Shown in pieces: positions 23,538 to 32,313 of a stretch of DNA of 64,000 nucleotides. A model generated the notes under the pieces. The model searched no databases. It saw only the letters and a program-made list of their open reading frames with translations, and was not told where the DNA came from. Where the stretch lies: the NCBI GenBank assembly GCA_963776665.1, contig CAVZNQ010000042.1:1-64000 (forward strand), read 5' to 3'. The position numbers and the translations under genes were made by a program. How positions within the stretch are numbered: the stretch's first letter is position 1; every line of letters begins with the position of its first letter. The stretch comes from Roseiarcus sp963776665. Its GTDB lineage: Bacteria > Pseudomonadota > Alphaproteobacteria > Rhizobiales > Beijerinckiaceae.

Positions 23538-23785
23538 ATGAGATCCGTCTTAAACGTGTTATTTTTTATTCCGCTTGTTACATTTGTGGCGATCATGGCC
23601 AAAAAGGCCACCAAGTCCAGGACATTCGCGATCACGCTAACTGTGCTCGGGCCCTCATGCTCCTTTGGGCGGGCTGGATGATGGGGAACGAACCGCCATA
23701 TCCTCAGTTCGCACTTGTTGCCGGGACCATCGCCATGATGGAGGGCATGAGGGCGTTGGGAATTGGCCGGGACGAGCAATCTTAG
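23538..23785 (+). pseudogene. small membrane protein, frameshifted
   Basis: ATG 23538 behind GGGGAGG gives SVLNVLFFIPLVTFVAIMAK and SRTFAITLTVLG. At about 23650 the frame breaks; the next frame continues as LMLLWAGWMMGNEPPYPQFA and ALGIGRDEQS, ending at TAG 23783-23785. The two parts join into one three-helix protein if one base is corrected in GGGCCCTC. Confidence 0.6.
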
Positions 23786-24323
23786 GGGTATAGGTCCTGG
23801 TAGCTCACCGATAGCTTGCAGGCCTGAAAATGTCTCCGGGACTGGGCGCTAAGACGCCTGACGACGGGCGAGGGCCCACCTTCCTATCCTGAGGCTGGGC
23901 GTCGGACGAACAATTCAACTGCCCGGAGCCCTTCGCCCATGCCGCCATCGGCGCGGCGTGGCGCGTCAATCACGTCTGGATCAGGATGGCGTCGGTCTCG
24001 ACCGCGAGCACGACCCCGCCGACCGGAAGCCGCCAGCGCATCTATCGGCGAAGCGGGTGACGGGGCAAGGGCGTCCTCAATCGCCGGCTGCGTCGCGTCG
24101 AGTGACCCCACTCGTCGAGGCTCATGTAGGCGACGCGCTCGCCATCCTTGAACAGCTCTACCCACCACCCGTGGTCCGGCTCCGATGACCGTCTGTGGCC
24201 ATAGGCCGCTTTTGACTCTACTTTGGCGAGGCTATCACGCCGCATCTGAAGCCCCAGTGAAGCCCGGTGACGAACGAGCCTCCATACAGAATGGGTTGCA
24301 GCCGGCTAAGTCTTTGATTGCGA
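23786..24323. other. intergenic stretch next to tRNA-Lys with a gene fragment
   Basis: No intact gene. On the minus strand 24216-24100 encodes a fragment PDHGWWVELFKDGERVAYMS, broken on both sides. Its probable start region (ATGGCCACAGACG) resembles 20674-20695, so both may be remnants of one small gene family. I saw no repeated tRNA 3' end here. Confidence 0.4.
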
Positions 24324-24399
<76 letters not shown>

Positions 24400-24528
24400 A
24401 TCGCGACTGCCAGGCGGTTCCGCTCGGCAAGGGGCGGCGTTTAGCAAAGGCGCGGGGGGCTGTCCAGCGGAAACGGAGCGGCCGCCCAATCCGTCGCCCG
24501 TACGGCCGAGCCACCGCCGCTGGCTGCG

Positions 24529-25548
24529 TCAGTTCTTGGCCTTGTCGACGAGCTTGTTCTTGCCGATCCACGGCATCATGGCGCGCAGTTTCTCGCCGAC
24601 CTCCTCGATCGGATGGGCGTTGGCGCGGGCGCGCATCGCCTTGAACGAGGTCTGGTTGACCCGGTTCTCGAGCATCCAGTCGCGGGTGAATTTGCCGGAC
24701 TGGATATCGTCGAGGACGCGCTTCATCTCGGCCTTGGTCGAGCCGGTGATGATGCGGGGACCCGAGACATATTCGCCGTACTCGGCGGTGTTGGAGATCG
24801 AGTAGTTCATGTTGGCGATGCCGCCTTCGTAGATGAGGTCGACGATCAGCTTCACTTCGTGCAGGCACTCGAAATAGGCCATTTCCGGTGCGTAGCCAGC
24901 CTCGACCAGGGTCTCGTAGCCGCCACGGATGAGTTCGACTAGGCCTCCGCAAAGCACCACCTGCTCGCCGAAGAGGTCGGTCTCGCATTCCTCGCGGAAG
25001 CTTGTCTCGATCACCCCGGCGCGCCCGCCCCCGATCGCGGACGCATAGGAGAGGCCGAGATCGTGAGCGTTGCCGCTCGCGTTCTGATGGATGGCGATCA
25101 GGCAGGGCACGCCGCCGCCGCGCTTGTACTCGGAGCGAACGGTGTGGCCCGGACCTTTCGGGGCGACCATCAGCACGTCGAGATCGGCCCGGGGCTCGAT
25201 CAGATTGAAGTGGACGTTGAGTCCATGGGCGAACATCAACGCTGCGCCCTTCTTCATGCTGGGCGCAAGCTCGTTGCGATAGATTTCGGCCTGCAATTCG
25301 TCCGGGGTCAGCATCATCACGATGTCCGCCCACTTGGCCGCCTCAGCGACCTTCATCACCTTGACGCCCTCGGCTTCCGCCTTCTTGGCCGAGGCCGAGT
25401 CGGGCCTGAGCGCGACCGCGATATCCTTGACACCGCTGTCGCGCATGTTGAGCAGATGCGCGTGGCCCTGGCTGCCGTAGCCGACGACCGCCACCTTCTT
25501 GCCCTTGATCAGATTGAGATCGGAGTCCCGGTCGTAATAAACGCGCAT
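24529..25548 (-). CDS. ilvC: ketol-acid reductoisomerase (NADP+)
   Basis: 339 residues, class I. Second step of valine, leucine and isoleucine synthesis: alkyl migration and NADPH reduction of acetolactate or acetohydroxybutyrate. The start is ATG 25548 (MRVYYDRDSDLNLIKGKKVA); the longer frame upstream is not conserved. The Rossmann motif is VVGYGSQGHAHLLNMRDSG, and the catalytic knotted domain includes the KGPGHTVRSEY, EECETDLFGEQ and EVKLIVDLIYEGGI segments with the Mg-binding acids. Stands alone behind the tRNA. Confidence 0.96.
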   Translation of the reverse strand: MRVYYDRDSDLNLIKGKKVAVVGYGSQGHAHLLNMRDSGVKDIAVALRPDSASAKKAEAEGVKVMKVAEAAKWADIVMMLTPDELQAEIYRNELAPSMKKGAALMFAHGLNVHFNLIEPRADLDVLMVAPKGPGHTVRSEYKRGGGVPCLIAIHQNASGNAHDLGLSYASAIGGGRAGVIETSFREECETDLFGEQVVLCGGLVELIRGGYETLVEAGYAPEMAYFECLHEVKLIVDLIYEGGIANMNYSISNTAEYGEYVSGPRIITGSTKAEMKRVLDDIQSGKFTRDWMLENRVNQTSFKAMRARANAHPIEEVGEKLRAMMPWIGKNKLVDKAKN

Positions 25549-25774
25549 GTCTTGTCCTGGTGTCTCGCGCGCCAAACGCGGCTTCGCGCTCAAAGGAGAG
25601 GGCCCGGCGTCGGGGTCTCCCGCGCCGGTGGTCCGGGTTTCTAGTGAAACCGGGCGATGCGATCAAGCAGGTCCCGGGACCCGGCGTCGTGTCGGTTGGC
25701 CTTATTGCGGGCGGCGCCTTACTATTGGCTCGGACGCGCGAAACGTCCGCGCCTTGGCCAGGAGGGGTTTTTCC

Positions 25775-26371
25775 ATGCGCCTGCTTCAACGATTGCGATC
25801 GTTCGCCGTTCTGGCGCTGATCGCAGTTTCGGTTTCAGCTTGCGGCTACAACGTCATCCCGACCAAGCAAGAGGCCGCCAACGCGGCGTGGGCGGAAGTC
25901 CAGAACCAGTACCAGCGCCGCGCCGACCTCGTTCCCAACCTGGTCGCGACCGTTCAGGGCTACGCCAAGCAGGAGAAGGATGTCTTTGTCCAGGTGACCG
26001 AGGCGCGCGCCAAGGCGACGTCGATTCACCTTAACGCCGACGACCTGACCGACCCGGCAAAAGTCAAAGAGCTGCAGGATGCGCAAAACGCCCTGTCGGG
26101 CGCCCTCGGGCGTCTGCTTGCGGTCAGCGAGAACTACCCTGACCTCAAATCGAACCAGAACTTCCTGGCGCTGCAATCCCAGCTCGAGGGGACCGAGAAC
26201 CGGATCGCCGTCGCCCGCCGCGACTACATCGCCTCGGTGCAGGACTTCAACACCACGCTCAGAACCTTCCCGAGCGTGCTGTGGGCGCAGACGGTGTTCC
26301 GCTCGATCAAGCCGCTGGTGCCGTTCACCGCCGACTCCGAAGCCCAAGCCGCGCCGAAGGTGAAGTTCTAG
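25775..26371 (+). CDS. LemA family protein
   Basis: 198 residues from ATG 25775 with a GGAGGGG site. An N-terminal hydrophobic segment ends in VSACGYN, which could be a lipobox or just an anchor. The LemA core is clear: AWAEVQNQYQRRADLVPNLV, then GRLLAVSENYPDLKSNQNFL and ENRIAVARRDYIASVQDFN. LemA proteins are membrane-anchored helical bundles of poorly known role, usually linked to TPM-domain proteins as here. It heads a three-gene operon. Confidence 0.92.
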   Translation: MRLLQRLRSFAVLALIAVSVSACGYNVIPTKQEAANAAWAEVQNQYQRRADLVPNLVATVQGYAKQEKDVFVQVTEARAKATSIHLNADDLTDPAKVKELQDAQNALSGALGRLLAVSENYPDLKSNQNFLALQSQLEGTENRIAVARRDYIASVQDFNTTLRTFPSVLWAQTVFRSIKPLVPFTADSEAQAAPKVKF

Positions 26372-26393
26372 TCCTCGAACCGGGAGCGTCCGG

Positions 26394-27167
26394 ATGCCTC
26401 GCCTGTGGCCGCGGGCCCTGATCGGCGCCCTCATCGCGGCGCTGTGGGTTGGCGCGGCGCTGGCGGCGGCGAGCTTCCCGCCGCTTAGCGGACGGGTGGT
26501 CGATCAGGCGAACATCCTGTCGCCCGTCACAGCCGCCGACCTTGAGCGCAAACTCGCCGATCTCGAGCAGAAGTCCGGCATTCAGTTGGTCGTGGCGACC
26601 GTGTCCTCGCTCGACGGCGAGGAGATCGAGCCCTACGCCAATGAGCTCTTCCGCGCCTGGAAACTGGGCGAGACGAAGAATAACAACGGCGTTCTCCTCC
26701 TGATCGCGCCAAAAGAGCGAAGGGTGCGCATCGAGGTCGGCTATGGCCTCGAGGGCACGCTGACCGACGCCGTCTCCAGCATCATCATCGCCAACGCCGT
26801 CGCCCCTCGATTCAAAGCCGGCGATTTCAACGGCGGCGTGACGCGCGGCGTCGACGATATCATCACCGCGCTCACCACCAACTCGGCCGAATGGAAGCCG
26901 AAGCCGACCGATATGCGCCCGGAGCGCGAGGCCTCGCTCCTCGATACGCTCGCGCCGTTCCTCATTTTCCTGTTCATCATGTTCGTGATCTCGCGCATCT
27001 CCCGGCGAGGAGGCGGCGGCAACGTCATCTTCATTCCAATGGGGACGGGCGGAGGTTTTGGCCGCGGCGGATTCGGCGGCGGCTTTGGAGGAGGCGGCGG
27101 TTTTGGCGGCGGCTTTTCCGGCGGCGGCGGCTCGTCGGGCGGCGGCGGCGCCTCGGGAGGGTGGTGA
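26394..27167 (+). CDS. TPM-domain protein (YgcG family)
   Basis: 257 residues. Signal peptide to about residue 26 (ALWVGAALAAASFPP). TPM domain at about 30-160: VVDQANILSPVTAADLERKL, then IQLVVATVSSLDGEEIEPYA and VRIEVGYGLEGTLTDAVSS. A transmembrane helix (about 183-200, FLIFLFIMFVI) is followed by a glycine-rich tail (GGGFGRGGFGGGFGG). This is the layout of YgcG-type membrane proteins that accompany LemA. Overlaps the next gene by one base (TGATG). Confidence 0.9.
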   Translation: MPRLWPRALIGALIAALWVGAALAAASFPPLSGRVVDQANILSPVTAADLERKLADLEQKSGIQLVVATVSSLDGEEIEPYANELFRAWKLGETKNNNGVLLLIAPKERRVRIEVGYGLEGTLTDAVSSIIIANAVAPRFKAGDFNGGVTRGVDDIITALTTNSAEWKPKPTDMRPEREASLLDTLAPFLIFLFIMFVISRISRRGGGGNVIFIPMGTGGGFGRGGFGGGFGGGGGFGGGFSGGGGSSGGGGASGGW

Positions 27168-27769
27168 TGATTCTCGACCCGGCCGAGGCGGCGAGCGTCG
27201 AGGCGGCGTTCGATGCGGCGCAGGTCAAGACGCGCGCGCCGCTCGCCTGCGTGCTCGCAGGCGCTTCCGCCTCCCGCGACCCCGAGTTTCTGCTCGGCGC
27301 GTGTATCCTCGCGCTCGCGACGCCGCTGCCGCTCCTGCTGTTCACTGAGCTTTCCGCCCACCGTATTTACGTCGCACAGCTGCTGGTCGCCATTCTGGCC
27401 GCGGTCCTGGGTTCCCTGCCCCCGGTCCGGCGCTGGCTCGTTCCGAAGCCCTGGGCGCGCTCGGCTTGCCACCGGGCGGCGCTGGCGCAATTTGTCCTGC
27501 GCGGGATCGACCGCTCGCATTGCGGCGCGCTCGTCTATGTGTCGTTGGCCGAGCATTACATCCGTATCGTTCCGGCCGACGACGCGGCGCGACTCGTCCC
27601 CCACGCGCTATGGCAGACCGCGGTCGACGAAGCGCTGGGACCTCTTGCCGCCGGAGCGACGGAAGCGGCTCTGACCGGGCTCGCCCAGCGCTGCGGCGAT
27701 CTTCTCGCTGGACCCTTCCCGCCGGGCGAGCCGGCGGACCCGAAACGACAACGGTTCCACATCGTCTGA
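27167..27769 (+). CDS. second TPM-like membrane protein
   Basis: 200 residues from ATG 27167, within the stop of the previous gene. N-terminal half: EAASVEAAFDAAQVKTRAPL, then two hydrophobic segments (about 45-62 and 65-85). C-terminal half: LVYVSLAEHYIRIVPADDAA and LTGLAQRCGDLLAGPFPPGE, similar to the second TPM-type protein often found after LemA and YgcG genes in alphaproteobacteria. Likely acts with them in the membrane; reaction unknown. Confidence 0.8.
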   Translation: MILDPAEAASVEAAFDAAQVKTRAPLACVLAGASASRDPEFLLGACILALATPLPLLLFTELSAHRIYVAQLLVAILAAVLGSLPPVRRWLVPKPWARSACHRAALAQFVLRGIDRSHCGALVYVSLAEHYIRIVPADDAARLVPHALWQTAVDEALGPLAAGATEAALTGLAQRCGDLLAGPFPPGEPADPKRQRFHIV

Positions 27770-27897
27770 GCGTCGAGATCGATGCGCGCGGGATCCGCCC
27801 GGCCGCGTCCAGACCGGCGTAAACCATGCCTGCGGCTTGAGATTGCGGACGTTCTCCTCTAGGAACAGGCTTGTTTTAGAAGCTTGCAGGAAACGCA

Positions 27898-29196
27898 ATG
27901 ATCCCAGTTCGCGTGGGCGGAATTGGACAGCGGGCCGTCATCGGCCTAGTCGCCATACTCGCGATCGGCGCCGTTTCGGCCCAGGCGGCGACGCCCTATC
28001 TCGTCACCGACGCCGACAGCGGGCAGGTGCTGATCGAAAACGAGGCGACGGCTCAGTGGTATCCAGCGTCGCTGACCAAGCTAATGACGGTCTATGTGGC
28101 GCTGGACGCGGTGCGGGGCGGCAAGCTCACCCTCGACACGCCCCTCGTGATGTCGGCGCACGCCGCACGAATGCCGCCGTCGAAAATGGGGTTCCGGCCC
28201 GGCACCGAAGTGACGCTCGACAATGCGCTCAAGATGCTGATGGTCAAGTCGCCCAACGACGTCGCGGTGATGGTCGCCGAGGGCGTTTCGGGCTCGGTCG
28301 AAGCGTTCGCCGACGACATGAATGCAGCGGGGCAGCGCCTGGGCCTGCATGAATCGCATTTCGTCAATCCCAACGGCCTGCATGACCCCGCCCACGTGTC
28401 GTCGGCCCGCGATATGGCGATGATCGCGCGCGCGCTGTTGCGGGAGTTTCCCGACCATGCCGACCTCTTCAGCATCGGCGCGCTTCAGCTCGGCAATCAG
28501 TACATCGCCAACCATAACGGCCTGCTTGGCCGCTATCCCGGGGCCGACGGGATGAAGACCGGCTTCACCTGCCCGGCCGGTTTCAACGTGGTGGCGAGCG
28601 CCAACCACTCCGGACGGCGTTTGATCGTGGTCGTGCTTGGCGCGCCGACGGCAAGATCGCGCAACCAGGAGGCGGCCGACCTTTTCGATCGCGGCTTCGC
28701 CATGAGCGGGGGTAACGGCTCCCTGGAATCGCTGCCCTCGTCGGGCGAAGGGGCGACGAACATGCGCGCGGACGTCTGCCTGCATCGCAACGCCGCCGCG
28801 ATCGCCGCCGCCGAGGAGGACGGCGCCGCCGAATCCGCCCAGGCGGCGATGCCCGCGGGCCGGGGGGGCGCGATCCCCAACCCGTTCGCGGCGCTGCTTA
28901 CCCCCGTGCACACCGAGCTGTCGAACGAAAGAATCCGTTTCGATCCGGTTCGCGTCTTTCTCGGCCCGGCCCCCGGCTGGAAAGGTCCGGCGCTGGGCGC
29001 CCGTCCGACGGGTGCGGCGACCGCGTCCGACAATGCTCAAGGGGCCGACGCCAACCCGCCGGCCGCGCCCCATCACGCCAGGCAGAAGTCGAGACGAAAG
29101 CTCGCCTCCCATCCCGCCTCGGCGACCAAGACCCAGAAAATGGTTGCGGCGAAAGCCGTCAAGCCGAAGACCGATGCCGGCGAAGGCGATAAGTAA
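27898..29196 (+). CDS. D-alanyl-D-alanine carboxypeptidase (penicillin-binding protein, S11)
   Basis: 432 residues with a signal peptide (VIGLVAILAIGAVSAQAATP). Removes the terminal D-alanine of peptidoglycan stem peptides. Active-site motifs are in order: SLTK (Ser nucleophile, in WYPASLTKLMTVYVALDAV), SPN in VKSPNDVAVMVAEG, and KTG in DGMKTGFTCPAGFNVV. The C-terminal ~150 residues are a low-complexity, Ala, Pro and Lys-rich tail (HHARQKSRRKLASHP) instead of the usual amphipathic anchor, as in many Rhizobiales homologues. Confidence 0.93.
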   Translation: MIPVRVGGIGQRAVIGLVAILAIGAVSAQAATPYLVTDADSGQVLIENEATAQWYPASLTKLMTVYVALDAVRGGKLTLDTPLVMSAHAARMPPSKMGFRPGTEVTLDNALKMLMVKSPNDVAVMVAEGVSGSVEAFADDMNAAGQRLGLHESHFVNPNGLHDPAHVSSARDMAMIARALLREFPDHADLFSIGALQLGNQYIANHNGLLGRYPGADGMKTGFTCPAGFNVVASANHSGRRLIVVVLGAPTARSRNQEAADLFDRGFAMSGGNGSLESLPSSGEGATNMRADVCLHRNAAAIAAAEEDGAAESAQAAMPAGRGGAIPNPFAALLTPVHTELSNERIRFDPVRVFLGPAPGWKGPALGARPTGAATASDNAQGADANPPAAPHHARQKSRRKLASHPASATKTQKMVAAKAVKPKTDAGEGDK

Positions 29197-29445
29197 AATC
29201 TTCGAATGTGTTTAGTGTGAGAGCCGGGCCCGAACAATCGAGTCGGGAGCAGTCGAATTATAGCGCGCAAAAGCGGAAGATTTTTTTACATCGTGCCTTA
29301 GTTTGGCCAGTTTGTGGTCAAGCGCGCGCCGCAACGCCGGGCCATATTCAGGAAGTGCCGCGTGGGATCGGTCTGCGGTTAGCTCGGTTTTCTTGCCCCC
29401 CAGCCCCCGAGCGCCAAGACGGGCCGAAGGCATTCCACGAAGGCT
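29197..29445. other. intergenic region, possible transcribed leader or small RNA
   Basis: No coding frame of quality. An A-rich stretch followed by TTTTTTT (29281-29287) might end the carboxypeptidase transcript; the following 160 bases are GC-rich and end in a perfect terminator, which would fit a short independent transcript. I recognise no RNA family. Confidence 0.25.
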
Positions 29446-29487
29446 AGCGGATCGGCGGGCCCCCTCCTAGCCGATCCGCTTTTTTTT
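29446..29487 (+). terminator. strong rho-independent terminator
   Basis: AGCGGATCGGC (29446-29456) pairs perfectly with GCCGATCCGCT (29470-29480), 13-base loop, followed by seven T. It lies between two genes that converge, and points rightwards. Confidence 0.85.
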
Positions 29488-29512
29488 GCCCACGGCGGAA
29501 TAACGATCTCCG

Positions 29513-30493
29513 TCAGTCAAACCTGACCCCCTCGTAAGCCCAGCGCTTCAGCAGGTGATGCGCGATCGCTACCGGCATCGGCGAGGCGAGGCGATCGGGG
29601 TGACGCTTCTCGAGGAGCGCGACCGCCTCGTCGCGGCTGAACCAGCGGGCGTCCTCCAGTTCCACCCGATCGATCTTGACTTCCCGGCCCTGGGCCTTGG
29701 CAAAGCAACCGATCATCAACGAGGCCGGAAACGGCCATGGCTGCGAAGTATAATACTGGACCGCGCCACAGACGACGCCGGCCTCCTCGCTGATCTCGCG
29801 CCTGACCGCCGCCTCGATCGTCTCTCCCGGCTCGACGAATCCGGCCAGCGCCGAATACATGCCCTTCGGGAACCTGGGCTGACGACCCAGCAGACAGACA
29901 TCGTCGTCGATCGCCAGCATGATGACCACTGGATCGGTGCGCGGGAAATGGGTGGCTTTGCAGATTTTGCAGTCTCGCCGCCAGCCGGCCACCGCGACCT
30001 CGGTGGGCGCGCCGCAGTTGGCGCAGAAGCGGTGATGCGCGTGCCAATGCATGAGCGCCTTGGCCGCGGCCAGCATCGCCGCCTGATCGTGCGGCACGAG
30101 GCCGCCGACCGCGATCGAACGAAGGTCGATGAGCTTCAGGTCCTCGCGGTTCGGAACGACGAGGTTTCGCCGATCGAGAAAGTCGTCGCTCGAGTCCGAG
30201 CGCAGTTCGACCGCCTCGTCCGCCAGCATGGCGACGAAGATTGGCGCGCCGTTTGGCAAAAGTCCCAACAACGCTTCGACCTGAGCGCCTCCGAGCGCCT
30301 CGATCTGATTGATTGACAGCAGCGCGTCGAGTCCGTTCGCTGTGTTCAGCAACACCGGCATGTCGCGCGCGACGAGGAGCGCGCGTGCGTCTTCGCGGGC
30401 GCGCAGGCGGGAGACTTCGACTGGATCCTCGCGCCGATAGGATCCGCGGTCGAACCAATCGACGACAAAGCCGAGGCCTTCGAGAGCAGCCAA
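29513..30493 (-). CDS. nudC: NADH pyrophosphatase / NAD-cap hydrolase
   Basis: 326 residues. Hydrolyses NADH to NMNH and AMP; bacterial relatives also remove NAD caps from RNA. A zinc ribbon is formed by four cysteines (FCANCG about 157 and 160; DCKICK about 175 and 178). The Nudix box GFVEPGETIEAAVRREISEE is at about 219-241, followed by the NADH-specific motif SQPWPFPASLM. The N-terminal beta domain is of normal length. Convergent with the carboxypeptidase gene. Confidence 0.95.
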   Translation of the reverse strand: MAALEGLGFVVDWFDRGSYRREDPVEVSRLRAREDARALLVARDMPVLLNTANGLDALLSINQIEALGGAQVEALLGLLPNGAPIFVAMLADEAVELRSDSSDDFLDRRNLVVPNREDLKLIDLRSIAVGGLVPHDQAAMLAAAKALMHWHAHHRFCANCGAPTEVAVAGWRRDCKICKATHFPRTDPVVIMLAIDDDVCLLGRQPRFPKGMYSALAGFVEPGETIEAAVRREISEEAGVVCGAVQYYTSQPWPFPASLMIGCFAKAQGREVKIDRVELEDARWFSRDEAVALLEKRHPDRLASPMPVAIAHHLLKRWAYEGVRFD

Positions 30494-30562
30494 TCCTTGA
30501 TCTCCTTCAGCCGCGCTCTAGCCGGCGGATTGGCGTGGATGCAGCGCGACGAGGCCGAAAGC

Positions 30563-30973
30563 TCAAGGATAGCGCGCCTTGAGGTTGGAAATGCGCTCGG
30601 CGTCGTAGTCGATAATGCAGCGAAGCCGCGGATCGCCGCCCTTGGCGTCCATGCCCGCCTCGAACGGCGCGACGTCCTGGCATTCCGAATCACGCCAGGC
30701 GACCCATTGCGCCTGGGCGTCAGCGAACGAGCGGCGCCAACGCCCCTTCTGCGACGACATTAGGCCCTGACGGGTGTCGATCGATTTGATCGCCGCCTCG
30801 ACCGCCGCCGCAAGTTGCCTGTCCGACTTGTCGGCGTTGGTCCTCAGGCACTCGGCAAGTTCGCGCGCGCCGATCTTGGCGGCGTCGCAGAACGATTGCG
30901 ACGGGCGCGCCTCATCGGCTCGCGCCAACGGGGACAGGGCGATCACGGCGGCGGCAAGCACGAGGGGTCGCAT
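30563..30973 (-). CDS. LprI-like (DUF1311) periplasmic protein
   Basis: 136 residues from ATG 30973; a longer frame exists, but MRPLVLAAAVIALSPLARAD is the natural signal peptide. The mature part is the cysteine-containing DUF1311/LprI domain: LAECLRTNADKSDRQLAAAV, then FADAQAQWVAWRDSECQDVA and RLRCIIDYDAERISNLKARY. Members have been linked to lysozyme inhibition, but the role in most bacteria is unknown. Confidence 0.8.
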   Translation of the reverse strand: MRPLVLAAAVIALSPLARADEARPSQSFCDAAKIGARELAECLRTNADKSDRQLAAAVEAAIKSIDTRQGLMSSQKGRWRRSFADAQAQWVAWRDSECQDVAPFEAGMDAKGGDPRLRCIIDYDAERISNLKARYP

Positions 30974-31005
30974 GATCAAGTTCGTCACCCGAAATAGGAG
31001 GAGCG

Positions 31006-32235
31006 TCACTGGCTCGCCTTCGCGCGCGCCGGACGGCTGAGAAAGTCACCCATGCGCTCAAGCGCGCGTTCGATGTTTTCCAGCGAGTTGGCGTAGGAGA
31101 GCCGCAGGTAGCCCTCGCCATGGACGCCGAAATCAGGGCCTCCGATCACCGCTACACCCGCGTCGTGCAGCAGGGCCGACGCGAGCGGCTTTGCCTTCCA
31201 GCCGGTGCGGGAAACATTCGGGAAGGCATAAAAGGCCCCCTTGGGCGTCGCCGCGCGAACGCCGGGGAGCCGATTAAGTCCCAGGGTCACCGCCTTTCGC
31301 CGCCGGTCGAACTCGGTCCGCATGGCGTCGACCGAATCCTGCGGGCCCTTCAGCGCCGCGATCCCGGCGAATTGCGCCGACGCATTGACGCAGGAATAGG
31401 AATTGACCGCCAGCTTCCGCGCAATGTCGCGCCAGGGCTTGGGCCACACGGAATAGCCGAGCCGCCAGCCCGTCATGGCGTAGGTCTTCGACCACCCGTC
31501 GAGCAGGATCAGGCGGTCTCGGATCTCCTGGTAGGCCAGGAGCGAGCGGTGGGCGAGGCCGTCGTAGGTCAGTTGCCCGTAGATCTCGTCCGAGAGGATC
31601 GCCGCCTTCGGCCATCGCGCGAGCCCGGCGACGAGCTTGTCGATCTCCTCGCGCGGCGTCACGCCGCCGGTCGGGTTGGCGGGCGAGTTGAGGATGACGA
31701 GGCGCGTCTCGGGCGTCATCAGCTTCAGCGCCTCCTCGGCCGAGAAGGCGAAGCCGTTCGCTTCCCGCATCGGCGTAGGGATCGGCCGCGCGCCGGCGAA
31801 TTCGATCATCGACCGGTAGATCGGGAAGCCGGGATCGGGATAGAGGATGTCGGCGCCCTTTTCGCCGAACATCATGATCGCCATGAACATCGTCACCTTG
31901 CCGCCCGGGACGATGAGCACGTCGTCGGGCGAGACTTCGACCCTGAGGCGGCGGTCAAGGTCCTCCGCCACCGCCTCGCGCAAGGGCGCGATTCCCGTGG
32001 CGTCGGTGTAGCCGTGTTCGCCGTCGCGCAGCGCCTTGACGGCGGCCTCGACGATATGCGGCGGCGTTTTGAAATCGGGCTGGCCGATTCCGAGATTGAT
32101 GATGTCGCGCCCCTGGCGCGTGAGTTCGGCCGCCCGCGCCAGCACGGCGAAAGCGTTTTCCTCCCCGATCCGCTCGAAGGCGGGATTGATTGCAATCAAG
32201 GCGGCTGGCTCCGGTAAGGCTGCCCCTTTTGGCAA
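31006..32235 (-). CDS. class I/II pyridoxal-phosphate aminotransferase
   Basis: 409 residues, fold type I. Landmarks: INLGIGQPDFKTPPHIVEAA, the substrate-side loop TDATGIAPLREAV, NSPANPTGG, the PLP-contacting LSDEIYGQLTYDG and the Schiff-base lysine in DGWSKTYAMTGWRLGY. The arginine binding the substrate carboxylate is in YLRLSYANS. Most similar in layout to AspC-like aspartate or broad-range aminotransferases; the amino donor cannot be named from sequence. Confidence 0.9.
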   Translation of the reverse strand: MPKGAALPEPAALIAINPAFERIGEENAFAVLARAAELTRQGRDIINLGIGQPDFKTPPHIVEAAVKALRDGEHGYTDATGIAPLREAVAEDLDRRLRVEVSPDDVLIVPGGKVTMFMAIMMFGEKGADILYPDPGFPIYRSMIEFAGARPIPTPMREANGFAFSAEEALKLMTPETRLVILNSPANPTGGVTPREEIDKLVAGLARWPKAAILSDEIYGQLTYDGLAHRSLLAYQEIRDRLILLDGWSKTYAMTGWRLGYSVWPKPWRDIARKLAVNSYSCVNASAQFAGIAALKGPQDSVDAMRTEFDRRRKAVTLGLNRLPGVRAATPKGAFYAFPNVSRTGWKAKPLASALLHDAGVAVIGGPDFGVHGEGYLRLSYANSLENIERALERMGDFLSRPARAKASQ

Positions 32236-32313
32236 AGCCGCGCGCGGGGGGCAAGCGAAAGGACTCAGGAGAGCAGCGATCGGCTGCGGAATCTGGGCTG
32301 CGACGATCGCAAC

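Noticed and set aside
26741..27604. Long minus-strand frame opposite the TPM genes
   Set aside because: Pro- and Arg-rich sequence typical of the reverse of a glycine-rich coding region; the plus-strand genes are clear.
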